The notes under the pieces: generated by a model
Told to the model about the DNA's origin: nothing
The model's database searches: none
What the model saw: the letters and a program-made list of their open reading frames with translations, nothing else
Made by a program: the position numbers and the translations under genes
DNA from: Streptomyces beijiangensis
GTDB taxonomy: Bacteria > Actinomycetota > Actinomycetes > Streptomycetales > Streptomycetaceae
Length of the DNA: 45,573 bases
Assembly (NCBI RefSeq): GCF_017315755.1
Contig: NZ_JAFLRJ010000149.1
Span: 1 to 45,573 of the forward strand
Direction: 5' to 3'
In this document: piece after piece, positions 19,905 through 26,383 of the stretch
How positions within the stretch are numbered: the stretch's first letter is position 1
Layout of the letters: each line of letters opens with the position of its first letter

Positions 19905-20975
19905 TCACCTCCGGGCGAGCTGGCGCTGTCCGTTGAAGACGGCGCGAGCGATGGTCTGGGAGTCCACATCGACGTGCACGGGCCGCTCGGCGAGCTGCTC
20001 GACGGCTGCCGCGAGTCGGTGCAACGCGGCACCGCCGCCCGGGTGCTGGCCGAGCATGCGCTCCAGCTTGGAGAGCGGGATGACGGCCTCGTCCTCGCCG
20101 CCCTCGCCGATGAGCGAGAGCATGCCGCCCGAACGGGCGCGTACGACACCGCCGTTGGCCAGATGCGGCACGGGCACCTGCGGCAGGTTGAACTCGAACT
20201 TCCTGCCGCCGTACTTCGGGATCCAGCTCGGGACCGAGACATGGATCGTGCCCAGCGAGGAGGCGAGGGCGTTGTACGCCCTCGCGATGCCGGCGATGGG
20301 CATGAGCATCGCGTTCCCGTAACCCTTGACGATCGGCAGGATCGTGTTGACCGCGTTCTTGGTCGCGGACACGATGGCCTTCCAGGCGATCACCGCGCCT
20401 TTCTGCACCAATGCAATGATCTTGTCCATATTGACGAACTTGCTGATCAGCGGGGCGAGCAGCGTCATGATCAGCCCGAAGGCATTGGCCTTCATGGCGG
20501 TGTTGAGCCCCTTCTGGGCGAGGGACGCCCCCTTGAGTCCCTTCCCGAGCCCGCCCATGGACTTACCGGTCCCGTCCGCTCCCTTGCCGGCCTTCCCGAC
20601 GGATTTCTCGACCGCATCGGCTTGGGACTTCACATCCTTGAGCGCCTTGTGGGCTCCTCCTGCGGCACCCTTGAGCTTGTCGAGCGAAGCCTTGAACTTG
20701 TCGGTTCCGCTTCGGGCCTTCCCTATTCCGCTGTCGGCCTGGGACGCTGCGGTCTTGACGTTGCGGAGCCCAGCTGTACTTTGGCCGGCAGCAGTTTTCA
20801 GCTTCCCGAATGTGGGGCTGAGCCTGTCCGTTCCAGATTTCAATCGACTGAGTGCTGGAGTGGTCTGCCCTACGGAATCCTTTATCTCGCGAATCGCTGT
20901 CTTTGCGCCTCGGGAGCCGCTGGAGAGTTGGCGAAACGCACTATTTGCGTTCTTGATGCTCTGCACGAGTGACAT
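19905..20975 (-). CDS. Tape measure protein (short)
   Basis: 356 residues; ATG behind GGAGAGGAG. The first 150 residues are helical with repeating A-x-S-x-L-K-S-G-T-D and Lys/Ala/Gly-rich segments. A hydrophobic central region follows (about 160-235: F-G-L-I-M-T-L-L-A-P-L-I, then a second). The end has G-G-V-V-R-A-R-S-G-G-M-L-S-L-I-G-E-G-G-E-D-E-A-V-I-P-L, the classic tape measure C-terminal motif. By the usual 0.15 nm per residue rule, it would measure a tail near 50 nm, short for an infectious siphovirus. The N-terminal third is visibly less GC-rich than the rest. Confidence 0.85.
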   Translation of the reverse strand: MSLVQSIKNANSAFRQLSSGSRGAKTAIREIKDSVGQTTPALSRLKSGTDRLSPTFGKLKTAAGQSTAGLRNVKTAASQADSGIGKARSGTDKFKASLDKLKGAAGGAHKALKDVKSQADAVEKSVGKAGKGADGTGKSMGGLGKGLKGASLAQKGLNTAMKANAFGLIMTLLAPLISKFVNMDKIIALVQKGAVIAWKAIVSATKNAVNTILPIVKGYGNAMLMPIAGIARAYNALASSLGTIHVSVPSWIPKYGGRKFEFNLPQVPVPHLANGGVVRARSGGMLSLIGEGGEDEAVIPLSKLERMLGQHPGGGAALHRLAAAVEQLAERPVHVDVDSQTIARAVFNGQRQLARR

Positions 20976-20991
20976 GCGGGTGTCTCCTCTC

Positions 20992-21579
20992 CTAATTTAT
21001 GCGTCGTTCGATATCTGTCAGGAGGTCCAGGAAGGCGTCCATATCGGAAACAACTCTTCGAGTGCCGGTCTGGAGTGACGTAATCTCGCGGTTGGTTCGG
21101 ACTACTGCATCGTTCTGCCTGGCCATCCGAACGTGAAGGCCTTCGAATTGCGCCCTGACTCGATGGTCGAGCTGGCGAACGGAATCCTTGGCCTTTGATG
21201 CCGATTCCTTCGCTGTGGACGCGGAATCCCTCACCTTGGCGAGTGCTTCCTCGGTGATCGGTGCTGGACTCTCGACAGGGGGTTTGACCTTTTTGATCAT
21301 ATTTGTTACATAAGGGCCGATGATTGTGTTAAGCGAGGGGACGCCTGGTATTTGGACCCCTGCAACCGTAAGGCCCTTTTCGTCATATTTTATGAGCGAT
21401 GGGTCAAATTTGAAAGCTTGCATTGAGGCTGCTGATGCCTGAATGCCGGCGGTCTTGTGCACCTGGGCTTCGCCCAAGAATTTGGTGACGGTGGATCTGG
21501 CTTCTCGGGCCGCGGTATCTTGAACCTGCTCCATTAGGGCAGATAGTGGCTGTAGTGTTTGTGTGGGCTGATAGGACAT
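20992..21579 (-). CDS. Coiled-coil tail-cluster protein, unknown function
   Basis: 195 residues; ATG with GAAGG upstream, ending 16 bp before the tape measure gene. The second half is an almost unbroken helix with heptads (E-E-A-L-A-K-V-R-D-S-A-S-T-A-K, then R-A-Q-F-E-G-L-H-V-R-M). The middle has a Gly/Pro/Ile-rich patch (G-V-Q-I-P-G-V-P-S-L-N). The gene is clearly AT-richer than its neighbours. It may be a second tape-measure-like subunit, an assembly factor or a lumen protein. I recognise no family. Confidence 0.65.
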   Translation of the reverse strand: MSYQPTQTLQPLSALMEQVQDTAAREARSTVTKFLGEAQVHKTAGIQASAASMQAFKFDPSLIKYDEKGLTVAGVQIPGVPSLNTIIGPYVTNMIKKVKPPVESPAPITEEALAKVRDSASTAKESASKAKDSVRQLDHRVRAQFEGLHVRMARQNDAVVRTNREITSLQTGTRRVVSDMDAFLDLLTDIERRIN

Positions 21580-21631
21580 GGGATCTGCCTTCTGTCTGCA
21601 ACATTGATCCGTTTATCCAGTGGGGGGGCCG

Positions 21632-22021
21632 ATGGGTGTATGGGTGCTGTTCTTGCTATTCCTCAGCGTGACGCTGCGATCTCTGTTGAAGGAACGGGCG
21701 ATTGATCAACTGATTGCGAACGGACTGCGCGCGGATGCGGTATGCGAATTCATTAAGTGGGACGAGGGGAATGCGTCCAGTGTTTGCTATTTCACGACGG
21801 TAAACGGAGCTCGAGCAGAGGTTGCATCTGCCGCGAGCGACAGGCCGCTTTTGCAGCCCGGAGAAATGGCAGAAGTTGCGTACGACGCAGACAATTCACG
21901 CCATGCCGTTCTGCTCGCCGACAGGAATAACCGGCGTGGTGAAATGAGGGTTGTCGCGGCCTTGTTCGGACTCGCCAGCGTGGTCACTGCGGTAGTAGGG
22001 TTGATCAAAGCGTTTGTTTGA
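21632..22021 (+). CDS. DUF3592-like membrane protein, opposite strand inside the tail operon
   Basis: 129 residues from the ATG at 21632 after a G-rich site; a GTG at 21620 is in frame. An N-terminal membrane helix (M-G-V-W-V-L-F-L-L-F-L-S-V), a soluble beta domain with Y-F-T-T-V-N-G and V-A-Y-D-A-D-N motifs, and a C-terminal helix match the DUF3592 layout. It is the only forward gene between the tape measure and chaperone genes and is AT-richer than the operon. Such 'moron' genes have their own promoter and can serve the host or protect the producer. No function is known. Confidence 0.7.
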   Translation: MGVWVLFLLFLSVTLRSLLKERAIDQLIANGLRADAVCEFIKWDEGNASSVCYFTTVNGARAEVASAASDRPLLQPGEMAEVAYDADNSRHAVLLADRNNRRGEMRVVAALFGLASVVTAVVGLIKAFV

Positions 22022-22031
22022 GGACTCCGAA

Positions 22032-22055
22032 CCGGAGCCTCCGGGCAGGCTCCGG
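22032..22055. terminator. Hairpin between converging DUF3592-like and chaperone genes
   Basis: A perfect 9-bp stem (CCGGAGCCT / AGGCTCCGG) with a 6-base loop just after the forward gene's stop; it can terminate both strands. Confidence 0.65.
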
Positions 22056-22086
22056 CCGGTGGGCAGGCGGAGGATGACTCCGGGAG

Positions 22087-22503
22087 TCAGCCCGCGAAGA
22101 ACTGGGACAGTTCCGCCGGGCTGGGGTTGCGCGGCACGGCCTTCGGCGCGGATCCGTCGAGCGGGGGAATCTCCTCCGTGATGCCCGGACGCCGCAAGGG
22201 TGCTGGGTACTCCAGCGGTTCCTCGTCCTCGTCCCGGTTGACTGTGGCGAACATCCAGTTGGCCTCTGCCAGTTGGTCGACCACGTACGCCAGCAGGTGA
22301 TCGGTAGCGGTCCAATCGGCGGCCTCGCCGTGGATCGCCCGGGCCAGCGCGCTGTCGCGCGGCATGTGCTGCACCAGCACCGCGAGCCGGCGTGAGCTCA
22401 GCCGGCCGCGGTGCCAGTCCAGCAGGTCGACGCCGTAGTGGCGGAGCAGATCCGCCTCGAGCGCCTCGGCGTGCTCGTCTACGAGCTCACCGAGGCCGAG
22501 TCT
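22087..22503 (-). CDS. Tail assembly chaperone, frameshift extension (gpT-like part)
   Basis: This frame is entered by a -1 slip at 22503-22509 from the upstream chaperone and runs 138 codons to the stop at 22087, giving a 233-residue fusion. From the slip it reads R-L-G-L-G-E-L-V-D-E-H, then L-R-H-Y-G-V-D-L-L-D-W-H-R-G-R-L-S-S-R-R-L, the conserved 'YGVDL...W..GRLS.RRL' core of actinophage gpT-like extensions. That core lies before the first start codon (GTG at 22380), so independent initiation would lose it. Such fusions, made at a low ratio to the short form, coat the tape measure during tail assembly. Confidence 0.82.
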   Translation of the reverse strand, partial: RLGLGELVDEHAEALEADLLRHYGVDLLDWHRGRLSSRRLAVLVQHMPRDSALARAIHGEAADWTATDHLLAYVVDQLAEANWMFATVNRDEDEEPLEYPAPLRRPGITEEIPPLDGSAPKAVPRNPSPAELSQFFAG

Positions 22504-22787
22504 TCCCCCAGGCCGAGCCCGGTCTCCTTGCCGTACGCCTCAAGGATCGCCCCGATGTCCTGCATCGTGACGGCGTGGCGTCCGAAGCGGGCGAACTGCT
22601 GCTCACCCAGGAGGAGTCGGAGCAGGCCGTCGACGTCGTTGTCGTCGAGGGCGCGCAGCTGGTGGGCGACGGTGCGGTCGAGCTCGGTGGGCAGCTCGAA
22701 GCTGTCCTCGTCGAGCTCGAAGGTCCATGCCCGGCCGAGCGCTTCGAGGCGCTGGGCGCGGGCCGCGTTGACGTTGAATCCGGCCAT
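22479..22787 (-). CDS. Tail assembly chaperone (gpG-like)
   Basis: 102 residues; ATG with TGGAG upstream. The acidic helical protein (F-E-L-D-E-D-S-F-E-L-P near residue 23, R-L-L-L-G-E-Q-Q-F-A-R-F near 57) is typical of the short tail chaperone that follows the tube gene in siphoviruses. Its last codons contain the GGGGGAA slip site, and its stop lies 22 bases beyond it. A hairpin separates it from the more strongly needed tube gene upstream. Confidence 0.82.
   Translation of the reverse strand: MAGFNVNAARAQRLEALGRAWTFELDEDSFELPTELDRTVAHQLRALDDNDVDGLLRLLLGEQQFARFGRHAVTMQDIGAILEAYGKETGLGLGEDSASVSS
22503..22509 (-). promoter_or_regulatory. -1 ribosomal frameshift site in the tail chaperone gene
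   Basis: On the coding strand, the heptamer G-GGG-GAA (read as CTG GGG GAA) lies where the zero frame and the -1 frame overlap. Slipping back one base enters the open frame that carries the gpT-like core. The GGG codon re-pairs perfectly; the GAA codon re-pairs to GGA with one mismatch. Placement is exactly that of the conserved G/GT frameshift of tailed phages. Confidence 0.75.
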
Positions 22788-22826
22788 CGTGGGCTCCAGT
22801 TCGTGGGCGGGTAGGCGAGAGGGGGC

Positions 22827-22861
22827 GGGGGTCCGGCACGCGGCACGCGCGCCGGACCCCC
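22827..22861 (-). terminator. Hairpin between tube and chaperone genes, probable attenuator
   Basis: A perfect 11-bp stem (22827-22837 / 22851-22861) with a 13-base loop. Partial termination here would give more tube protein than downstream tail proteins. Confidence 0.6.
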
Positions 22862-22880
22862 TGATCGTGCGGGCCGGGAT

Positions 22881-23477
22881 TTAGGCGTACGACCCGTCCT
22901 TCATCAGCCAGTACGCGAGCGGCTTGGTCGGGTCGTCCTGGCCGACGGCCGTGAAGGTGACCCCGAGCTTGATCGCACCGGACCGGGTGAGCGACAGCTC
23001 CTCGGTCTCGGTCACCTGGCCACGGGGGACGATGAAGCGGTACGCCACCGCCGTGGTGCCGTTGTAGTCCGTGAACTCGAAGCCGAGCTGGCGCTCGTCG
23101 GACTGCGGGTTGGTGGCGAGGTCGTAGCGGTAGGTACCCGCCTCGGCCGGCGTCGCGGCAACGGCCGCCGCGCCACCGCCCATGAAGAACGGCAGCGTGT
23201 CCTTGTTCAGCTGGAGCAGCTGGAACTTCACGGTCAGGTCGCGGTCGGAGTAGATGAACCGCGCCGGGCTCACCGACTGCCAGGTGTCGACCGGATCGAT
23301 CTTGTCCTTCTTGTTGAACTTGATGCCGTCCGTGGTGGTGTACCCGAGCTCGACCCACCCCGTGGGCCACGGCACGGTGGTGTCGACCGGAGCGGCCGAC
23401 GGGGTGGCGCCCGCCTTGCCGACCAGGACCCTGCCGGTGCCAGCTACGCGGATTTCCTTGCCACTGTTGCCTGCCAT
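22881..23477 (-). CDS. Major tail tube protein
   Basis: 198 residues from the ATG at 23477 (GGGAG upstream; the frame is open a little further). Composition and order of motifs (V-G-K-A-G-A-T-P-S-A-A-P-V-D, then W-V-E-L-G-Y-T-T-T-D-G-I-K-F, later T-V-K-F-Q-L-L-Q-L-N and a closing F-T-A-V-G) are those of actinophage tube proteins. It would polymerise into the non-contractile tail tube. No sheath gene occurs anywhere in the cluster, which excludes a contractile tail. Confidence 0.85.
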   Translation of the reverse strand: MAGNSGKEIRVAGTGRVLVGKAGATPSAAPVDTTVPWPTGWVELGYTTTDGIKFNKKDKIDPVDTWQSVSPARFIYSDRDLTVKFQLLQLNKDTLPFFMGGGAAAVAATPAEAGTYRYDLATNPQSDERQLGFEFTDYNGTTAVAYRFIVPRGQVTETEELSLTRSGAIKLGVTFTAVGQDDPTKPLAYWLMKDGSYA

Positions 23478-23551
23478 GCGAACTCCCAATGATTCAGCTG
23501 GATATGTGGATACGCGGATACGCGGTGGTGCGGTGGTGCGGACATGACTCA

Positions 23552-23573
23552 GGCCCCGCCTTGCGGCAGGGCC
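23552..23573. terminator. Small hairpin between tail terminator and tube genes
   Basis: A 9-bp stem (23552-23560 / 23565-23573, one mismatch) with a TTGC loop. It could be a processing or attenuation site; next to it are short GGATACGCGGATACGCGG-like direct repeats. Confidence 0.4.
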
Positions 23574-23601
23574 CGTATGCGGGGTGTGCTCTGTCGCCGC
23601 C

Positions 23602-24003
23602 TCAGCCGAGGTGGAGCAGCAGTCGCACGGTGAAGAGGTAGCGGTTGCCGGCGGGCCGGTTGTAGTCGGGCAGCCAGCGCGGACCGTCCGTCTCGATGAC
23701 GTCGGATACGGCCGAAGTGCCGTACACCGTGCCCGCGAGCTCCATTACGCAGGCCCGGGCGGCCAGGGCGACGGCGTGCGCCGTCGTCTTGTCCGGGCCG
23801 TACACCTCCAGGTCGAGCAGCGGCTGGTCGAGATGCTGGTCGTCGACCCAGGCACCGCCGACGCGGGAGACGAGGACGGCCTTCTGGGTGCCGTCGAACC
23901 CGGCGGGCGGGCGGTTGTCGACCACCGAACCGGCGAGCTCTGCCCGGTTCTTGAGGAAGTCGACGACGAGCCGTTCCGCGTCGGGGAAGGTCAGGATGCT
24001 CAC
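23602..24003 (-). CDS. Tail terminator-like protein
   Basis: 133 residues from the GTG at 24003 with GGGAG upstream; the frame is open much further but that part crosses a terminator and lacks phage-like sequence. The start V-S-I-L-T-F-P-D-A-E-R-L-V-V-D-F-L-K-N and the motif L-L-D-L-E-V-Y-G-P-D-K-T-T-A-H are typical of actinophage proteins that cap the tail tube and join it to the head. Here it directly precedes the tube gene and is the first structural gene, with no head gene before it. Confidence 0.78.
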   Translation of the reverse strand: MSILTFPDAERLVVDFLKNRAELAGSVVDNRPPAGFDGTQKAVLVSRVGGAWVDDQHLDQPLLDLEVYGPDKTTAHAVALAARACVMELAGTVYGTSAVSDVIETDGPRWLPDYNRPAGNRYLFTVRLLLHLG

Positions 24004-24204
24004 ATGGACGCTCCCTGTCTGTCTGAGGGGCGGATGGGGTGTGTGCGGGTGTGTGCCGTACAGCGACGAGGGCAACACAAAGCGGCAGGTCCGCCGCCCG
24101 TTTCGTGGGCGCAGCTCTGCCGCTGCTCCAAGTGTGATCCAGGTGCGCCGATCCCGCAACTCGCTTGAGTCCAGGGGAAGTTGAGAGTCCTGAGACACAA
24201 AAAG

Positions 24205-24235
24205 AGAGGGCCCCGCCGCAATGGCGGGACCCTCT
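24205..24235 (-). terminator. Intrinsic terminator separating regulators from tail genes
   Basis: A 13-bp stem (24205-24217 / 24223-24235, one mismatch), 5-base loop, followed on the minus strand by TTTTT. It ends the whiB-HTH transcript, so tail genes need their own promoter in 24004-24204 or an antitermination event. Confidence 0.82.
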
Positions 24236-24251
24236 TTCGTCGTCGGCCGAC

Positions 24252-24440
24252 TCAGCTGCTCGTACCTCTCCGGCGGACTGCCCGCTCGGCGGCGAACACG
24301 TCCTCCAGCCGGTACAGGAGCCGCCGTCCTTGCCGGCCGGCGGCCCGCAGGTGTCCCAGCTGCACCCACTTGCGGATGGTGGCGGGTGAGACGTCGACCT
24401 CGATCGCTGCGAGGTCCCCGGAGATCAGTGCCGTGCTCAC
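24252..24440 (-). CDS. Small excisionase/MerR-type helix-turn-helix protein
   Basis: 62 residues from the GTG at 24440, which overlaps the previous stop (GTGA). It is almost entirely a winged-helix DNA-binding domain: V-S-P-A-T-I-R-K-W-V-Q-L-G-H-L-R, then G-R-R-L-L-Y-R-L-E-D-V. Such small proteins act as activators, repressors or excisionases in actinophages. With no integrase nearby, a transcription-control role for the tail operon is more likely. It is the last gene before an intrinsic terminator. Confidence 0.75.
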   Translation of the reverse strand: MSTALISGDLAAIEVDVSPATIRKWVQLGHLRAAGRQGRRLLYRLEDVFAAERAVRRRGTSS

Positions 24441-24943
24441 GCGGCGTCCCCCTCCACCGTGTGCCGACACGAGGGGTTCACACACATCACGGCGGCCCGC
24501 TCGGGGAACGCCCGCAGTGATACGGAGTCGCATGCCGGGCACCGCCCCGGCAGCCGCACCATCTGCTCAGGGTCCCCGAGGAGCCGGGCGCAGCGCCGGG
24601 CCATGCGGCGGGTCTCCTCCTCCACATGGGCGGCCAAGTCCGGGTGTTCGTCGATCCGGTCGAGGAGGCCGGCGATCCGGCGAAGCCTGTTCGGTACGAG
24701 TGCCGGGGTCGCGGGGCGCAGGCCGAGGCGTTCCCGTACCGCCTCTTCCAGCTCCACCACCCCGTCGGTGATGTCGCGCAGCGCGTCCGACACGTGCAGT
24801 CGCACCGGCGCGATCGTGCCTCCGACCGGACCTCCGCCGTGCCGCTCGCGCAACCGGCGACCGGTGCTGGGCACGAGCTCTTCCAGGAGTTCGGGGAACC
24901 GCTGTATCAGCGAGTTGATCCACACGGCACTGCCCGCGCTCAT
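24437..24943 (-). CDS. Zinc-ribbon protein of the tail regulatory operon
   Basis: 168 residues from the ATG at 24943, overlapping the WhiB-like stop (ATGA). Helical N-terminal two thirds (L-I-Q-R-F-P-E-L-L-E-E-L; R-R-I-A-G-L-L-D-R-I) end in a likely zinc ribbon, C-P-A-C (near 135) and C-V-N-P-S-C (near 157). I do not recognise the family. The position between two DNA-binding regulators, in one coupled operon with them, suggests a regulatory or nucleic-acid-binding role. Confidence 0.65.
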   Translation of the reverse strand: MSAGSAVWINSLIQRFPELLEELVPSTGRRLRERHGGGPVGGTIAPVRLHVSDALRDITDGVVELEEAVRERLGLRPATPALVPNRLRRIAGLLDRIDEHPDLAAHVEEETRRMARRCARLLGDPEQMVRLPGRCPACDSVSLRAFPERAAVMCVNPSCRHTVEGDAA

Positions 24944-25224
24944 CGTGCGACCTGCTTGACCTCGCGGCCGTTGCGCCACAGGCGCCCGCCGCTCACTCCG
25001 TCGAACCAGGTGTGCGCGGGGTCGACCACGGCCTCGCACTCCCTCTTGATGGGGCACTGATTGCAGGCGCGCAATACGGGCTCGGCCTCGGAACGGAGTC
25101 GTGAGAACACGGAACGTTCGGGAAGATTGGCGCAGGCGGCTGCTCTGCGCCAGTCGAGCTGGGTATTCGTATGGGAATAAGCCCTGGTCGTAGCCATTGT
25201 GGAAGCTTTGGTCTGCGTAGACAT
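24940..25224 (-). CDS. WhiB-like iron-sulfur regulator
   Basis: 94 residues from the ATG at 25224 with GGGGAGGGG upstream; an ATG at 25245 is in frame but overlaps the LexA-type box and lacks a ribosome-binding site. Cysteines at 31, 54, 57 and 63 (C-X22-C-X2-C-X5-C) bind the [4Fe-4S] cluster, and G-V-S-G-G-R-L-W is the WhiB turn with Ser for Trp. Phage and chromosomal WhiB proteins act with sigma factors as regulators. It heads the three-gene regulatory operon, has a LexA-type site at its promoter, and is the best candidate switch for the tail genes. Confidence 0.9.
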   Translation of the reverse strand: MSTQTKASTMATTRAYSHTNTQLDWRRAAACANLPERSVFSRLRSEAEPVLRACNQCPIKRECEAVVDPAHTWFDGVSGGRLWRNGREVKQVAR

Positions 25225-25246
25225 GTGCAACCCCTCCCCGCTCATG

Positions 25247-25260
25247 CGAACATAAGTTCG
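25247..25260. promoter_or_regulatory. LexA (SOS) box upstream of the WhiB-like gene
   Basis: CGAAC-ATAA-GTTCG, a perfect inverted repeat that fits the Gram-positive/actinobacterial SOS box (CGAAC-N4-GTTCG). It lies 23-36 bp before the WhiB-like start, where bound LexA would block transcription. An overlapping GTTCGAAC palindrome extends it to the right. Confidence 0.75.
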
Positions 25261-25389
25261 AACGTTGCGAATGCGTGATCAGAGTTACATGGTGCGAGCG
25301 CGTACGCAACTAACTACGGACTGTTGGTGGTGTCGATGTGAGGACCCAATTGCCCTTCTGTGTGGGTATGTTGACCAAATCTTCACTGC

Positions 25390-25405
25390 TGCGCGCGAGC
25401 GCGCA
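25390..25405. promoter_or_regulatory. Palindromic operator candidate before the XRE gene
   Basis: TGCGCGC-GA-GCGCGCA, perfect 7+7 inverted repeat about 60 bp upstream of the XRE start; likely an XRE self-operator. A TTGACC -35-like hexamer (25371-25376) lies just before it. Confidence 0.4.
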
Positions 25406-25464
25406 CTTCGTTACGTGCGTGCACGATCGATACGATGTCCCCGCGACGAGGGGAGAGCGGTCAT

Positions 25465-25935
25465 ATGGGTTCCAGCGCGCGGGCCAGCGCTCGCAACGAC
25501 CAGAGCGTCCGAGGGGACGATGTCCGAAATCGATCGATGGAGCTCGAGGGGTTCGCCGACTGGATAGAGAGCCTGATGCGACTGCGGCAGTACGACATCG
25601 ACAGCCCGCGCGGGGGCGGGAAGTCGAAGCTGGCCGACGACGCAGGGGTGCACAGGGCCGCCGTGAGCCGGCTGCTGCAGCGGCAGAGCATGCCGGACCT
25701 GGAGACGATGCGGCGGCTGGCAGCGGTACTTGGGGTGCCGCTCCGGGACATGCTGATCAGGTCCGGACGGCTCTCGGAGTCCGATCTCCCGATTGCCGGG
25801 GGAGGCCGAAGGGAAGAGGGGGAGGAGCCCCGGCGTCTTACTCCGGAAGAGGCCGCACGGAGAATGGGCGTGCCTGCTGAGTTGCAGGAGACATTCGTGA
25901 AGGTTGCGAAGCAGTTCCTGCCGGAGGCCGGATAA
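25465..25935 (+). CDS. XRE-type helix-turn-helix regulator
   Basis: 156 residues from the ATG at 25465 (GGGGAGAG upstream); ATGs at 25435 and 25537 are in frame. The HTH is clear: K-L-A-D-D-A-G-V-H-R-A-A-V-S-R-L-L, then P-D-L-E-T-M-R-R-L-A-A-V-L-G-V, as in phage-type repressors. The C-terminal half is acidic and helical. It is divergent from the LexA-box whiB operon, which is the normal arrangement for a repressor and lytic regulator of a prophage-derived cluster. Confidence 0.85.
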   Translation: MGSSARASARNDQSVRGDDVRNRSMELEGFADWIESLMRLRQYDIDSPRGGGKSKLADDAGVHRAAVSRLLQRQSMPDLETMRRLAAVLGVPLRDMLIRSGRLSESDLPIAGGGRREEGEEPRRLTPEEAARRMGVPAELQETFVKVAKQFLPEAG

Positions 25936-25978
25936 GCGGCTGCGCACGTCATGGGGGTGCTTTGAGGAGTGGGTGGGG

Positions 25979-26383
25979 ATGGCGAACGAGGGGGGCGGCG
26001 ACCCGGAACGGCTCGCTCAGCTGGTGGGGGACCTGCTGATCGAACTGGGGCGCAAGGTCCAGGAGGCGGGCCCGGACGGCGTGCGCATCCTCACTGAATC
26101 GACCCTCCAGGAACAGCAGTTGAGCTGGTACCGCGCCGGCTGGAGCGAGCACGCCCGCGCGGCCGACCCCGAGCGGCGTTCCCCCATGGGCCACCCGGAC
26201 GGTGAGGACTCGCTGCCGCCGCCCGAGGGGCGCCTCCTGCGCTTCCCGCCGCAGCCTCAGGAGGACATCGGATCGCACCCGCTGCCCATAGTCGGCGCGA
26301 GCGAGGCGGGCGGCGAGAGCGAACTCATGCCCCATCGCCGTCGCACGGCGCGGCCTGAACGGCGGCGTAGAGGCGAGGACTGA
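25979..26383 (+). CDS. Hypothetical protein paired with the XRE regulator
   Basis: 134 residues from the ATG at 25979 with GAGGAG nine bases upstream. A helical N-terminal half (R-L-A-Q-L-V-G-D-L-L-I-E-L-G-R-K-V) and W-Y-R-A-G-W-S-E-H-A precede a Pro-rich acidic region and a basic tail (H-R-R-R-T-A-R-P-E-R-R-R-R-G). No family recognised. It follows the XRE gene by 43 bp on the same strand, so it is probably co-transcribed and may modulate the repressor. Its end overlaps the converging membrane gene by 59 bp. Confidence 0.65.
   Translation: MANEGGGDPERLAQLVGDLLIELGRKVQEAGPDGVRILTESTLQEQQLSWYRAGWSEHARAADPERRSPMGHPDGEDSLPPPEGRLLRFPPQPQEDIGSHPLPIVGASEAGGESELMPHRRRTARPERRRRGED

Noticed and set aside
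24161..24171. HAIR half-site (CTTGAGT) in the tail promoter region
   Set aside because: The second half-site at N7 spacing is absent (what follows is CCAGGGG); a single 7-mer is expected by chance, so HspR control of the tail genes is not claimed.
14479..25224. Contractile injection system (eCIS / R-type tailocin)
   Set aside because: No sheath, baseplate wedge, spike or AAA+ genes; gene order and frameshifted chaperones are siphovirus-like.
14479..26383. Ordinary integrated prophage
   Set aside because: No integrase, excisionase partner, att repeats, capsid, portal, protease or terminase was found on either side; the small HTH protein alone is not evidence for excision.
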